This document shows positions 6,240 to 6,743 of a DNA stretch of 6,743 bases, in pieces. Position numbers and translations under genes: made by a program. This DNA comes from Rudanella sp. (GTDB lineage Bacteria; Bacteroidota; Bacteroidia; Cytophagales; Spirosomataceae): positions 1 through 6,743 of the forward strand of contig JAJAYX010000170.1 of assembly GCA_026785985.1 (NCBI GenBank), written 5' to 3'. A model generated the notes under the pieces. The model saw only the letters and a list, made by a program, of their open reading frames with translations. It was not told the DNA's origin and searched no databases. Numbering within the stretch: the stretch's first letter is position 1; every line of letters starts with the position of its first letter.

Positions 6240-6668
6240 ATGAAAGACAGTAGAAACTTGTCCTTGGGACAACACATTGCCCGTATTCTGCTCGGCCTGG
6301 GACTGGCCTTTGCCGGCGTAGGTCATCTGAGTTGGTCACGAACCGAATTTCTGGCTCAAGTACCTGACTGGATACCGCTGAGCGGTGATTTGGTCGTTGT
6401 TCTATCCGGTATTGTGGAAATTATCCTTGGGCTGTCGTTGCTGTTTTTGTTTCGACAGCGGGCCATCGTCGGCTGGGTGGTGGCGGCTTTTTTTGTCGCC
6501 GTCTTTCCGGGCAATATTTCCCAGTGGGTCAATCATCGGAATGGCTTTGGCTTAGATACCGATCAGGCGCGCCTGATTCGCTTGCTCTTTCAGCCTCTGC
6601 TGGTGATCTGGACGCTGTGGTCTACGGGAGCCTGGCAGCAGTGGCGAAACCGAAAACAGCTCAACTAA
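6240..6668 (+). CDS. DoxX-like four-helix inner membrane protein
   Basis: A 142-residue integral membrane protein resembling the DoxX/DoxD-like family, small four-helix proteins of mostly unresolved function, some linked to redox stress or quinone processes. Membrane segments are at about residues 12-29, 49-70, 74-91 and 112-130. Family-like features are ARILLGLGLAFAGVGHL in the first helix, the TEFLAQVPDWIP loop, LSGIVEIILGLSLLF in the second helix and VAVFPGNISQWVN after the third. The N-terminus is polar and the C-terminal WRNRKQLN is basic, consistent with cytoplasmic ends. I chose the ATG at 6240; an in-frame GTG at 6213 would add 9 residues and an ATG at 6135 would add 35 residues without family character. 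It lies 141 bases after the lipoprotein on the same strand, and a candidate terminator follows directly. Its substrate is unknown. Confidence 0.82.
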   Translation: MKDSRNLSLGQHIARILLGLGLAFAGVGHLSWSRTEFLAQVPDWIPLSGDLVVVLSGIVEIILGLSLLFLFRQRAIVGWVVAAFFVAVFPGNISQWVNHRNGFGLDTDQARLIRLLFQPLLVIWTLWSTGAWQQWRNRKQLN

Positions 6669-6671
6669 TTT

Positions 6672-6731
6672 GACTGGTTCCATTATGCCCATCAGTAATT
6701 GCACGTTCACTGATTGATGCCCAGTCTTTTT
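6672..6731 (+). terminator. Candidate branched terminator after the DoxX-like gene
   Basis: GACTGG (6672-6677) can pair with CCAGTC (6721-6726), followed at once by five T (6727-6731). Inside, ATCAGT (6691-6696) pairs with ACTGAT (6709-6714) as an inner hairpin. The long interval between the outer arms makes it weaker than a compact terminator, but the T-run and its place 3 bases after the stop codon support the call. Confidence 0.5.
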
Positions 6732-6743
6732 CCTGTTATGTCT

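Overview
The window looks like a chromosomal segment of a Bacteroidota bacterium, probably Cytophagales (Spirosoma-like); the genus is inference. The support is: no start codon has a purine-rich Shine-Dalgarno sequence, one leader carries a TAnnTTTG-type -7 element, the septum-initiator protein ends in a style I associate with this phylum (KKPTEDVYVLVDENN), and there is a short lipoprotein with an N-terminal lipobox. Most of the content is housekeeping. I found no CRISPR array, insertion sequence, tRNA, rRNA or defence-type gene cluster.

Layout. On the minus strand at the left edge is the 5' part of recQ; its reading frame decays in the first ~110 bases, most likely because of poor sequence at a contig end. 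Everything else convincing is on the plus strand: a secreted Lys/Asp/Ala-rich protein with a C-terminal 'PBCV basic adaptor'-like tail (660-1283), two tandem perfect hairpins (1288-1357), enolase (1533-2810), an FtsB/DivIC-type septum initiator (2879-3190), a low-molecular-weight protein tyrosine phosphatase (3303-3782), cofactor-independent phosphoglycerate mutase (3867-5447), a rho-independent terminator (5487-5520), a lipoprotein of unknown function (5529-6098), a DoxX-like four-helix membrane protein (6240-6668) and a candidate terminator (6672-6731). The remaining space between genes holds leaders, hairpins and short repeats. The longest gap (1284-1532, 249 bases) has the two hairpins and a weak promoter candidate.

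How the genes relate. Phosphoglycerate mutase (3-PG to 2-PG) and enolase (2-PG to PEP) catalyse consecutive steps of lower glycolysis and flank a cell-division gene and a phosphatase, all in one direction and ending at a strong terminator, so 1533-5447 may be one transcription unit. The three leaders inside this unit are built from short-word repeats, and the one before gpmI forms a 28-bp imperfect hairpin that begins inside the phosphatase stop region.

The points most worth a second look are the secreted Lys-rich adaptor protein, the repeat-built leaders, the corrupted recQ end, a terminator lying 8 bases before a lipoprotein start, and a short antisense reading frame with coding-like character at 6076-6210. 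Nothing seen here establishes a new multi-gene system.
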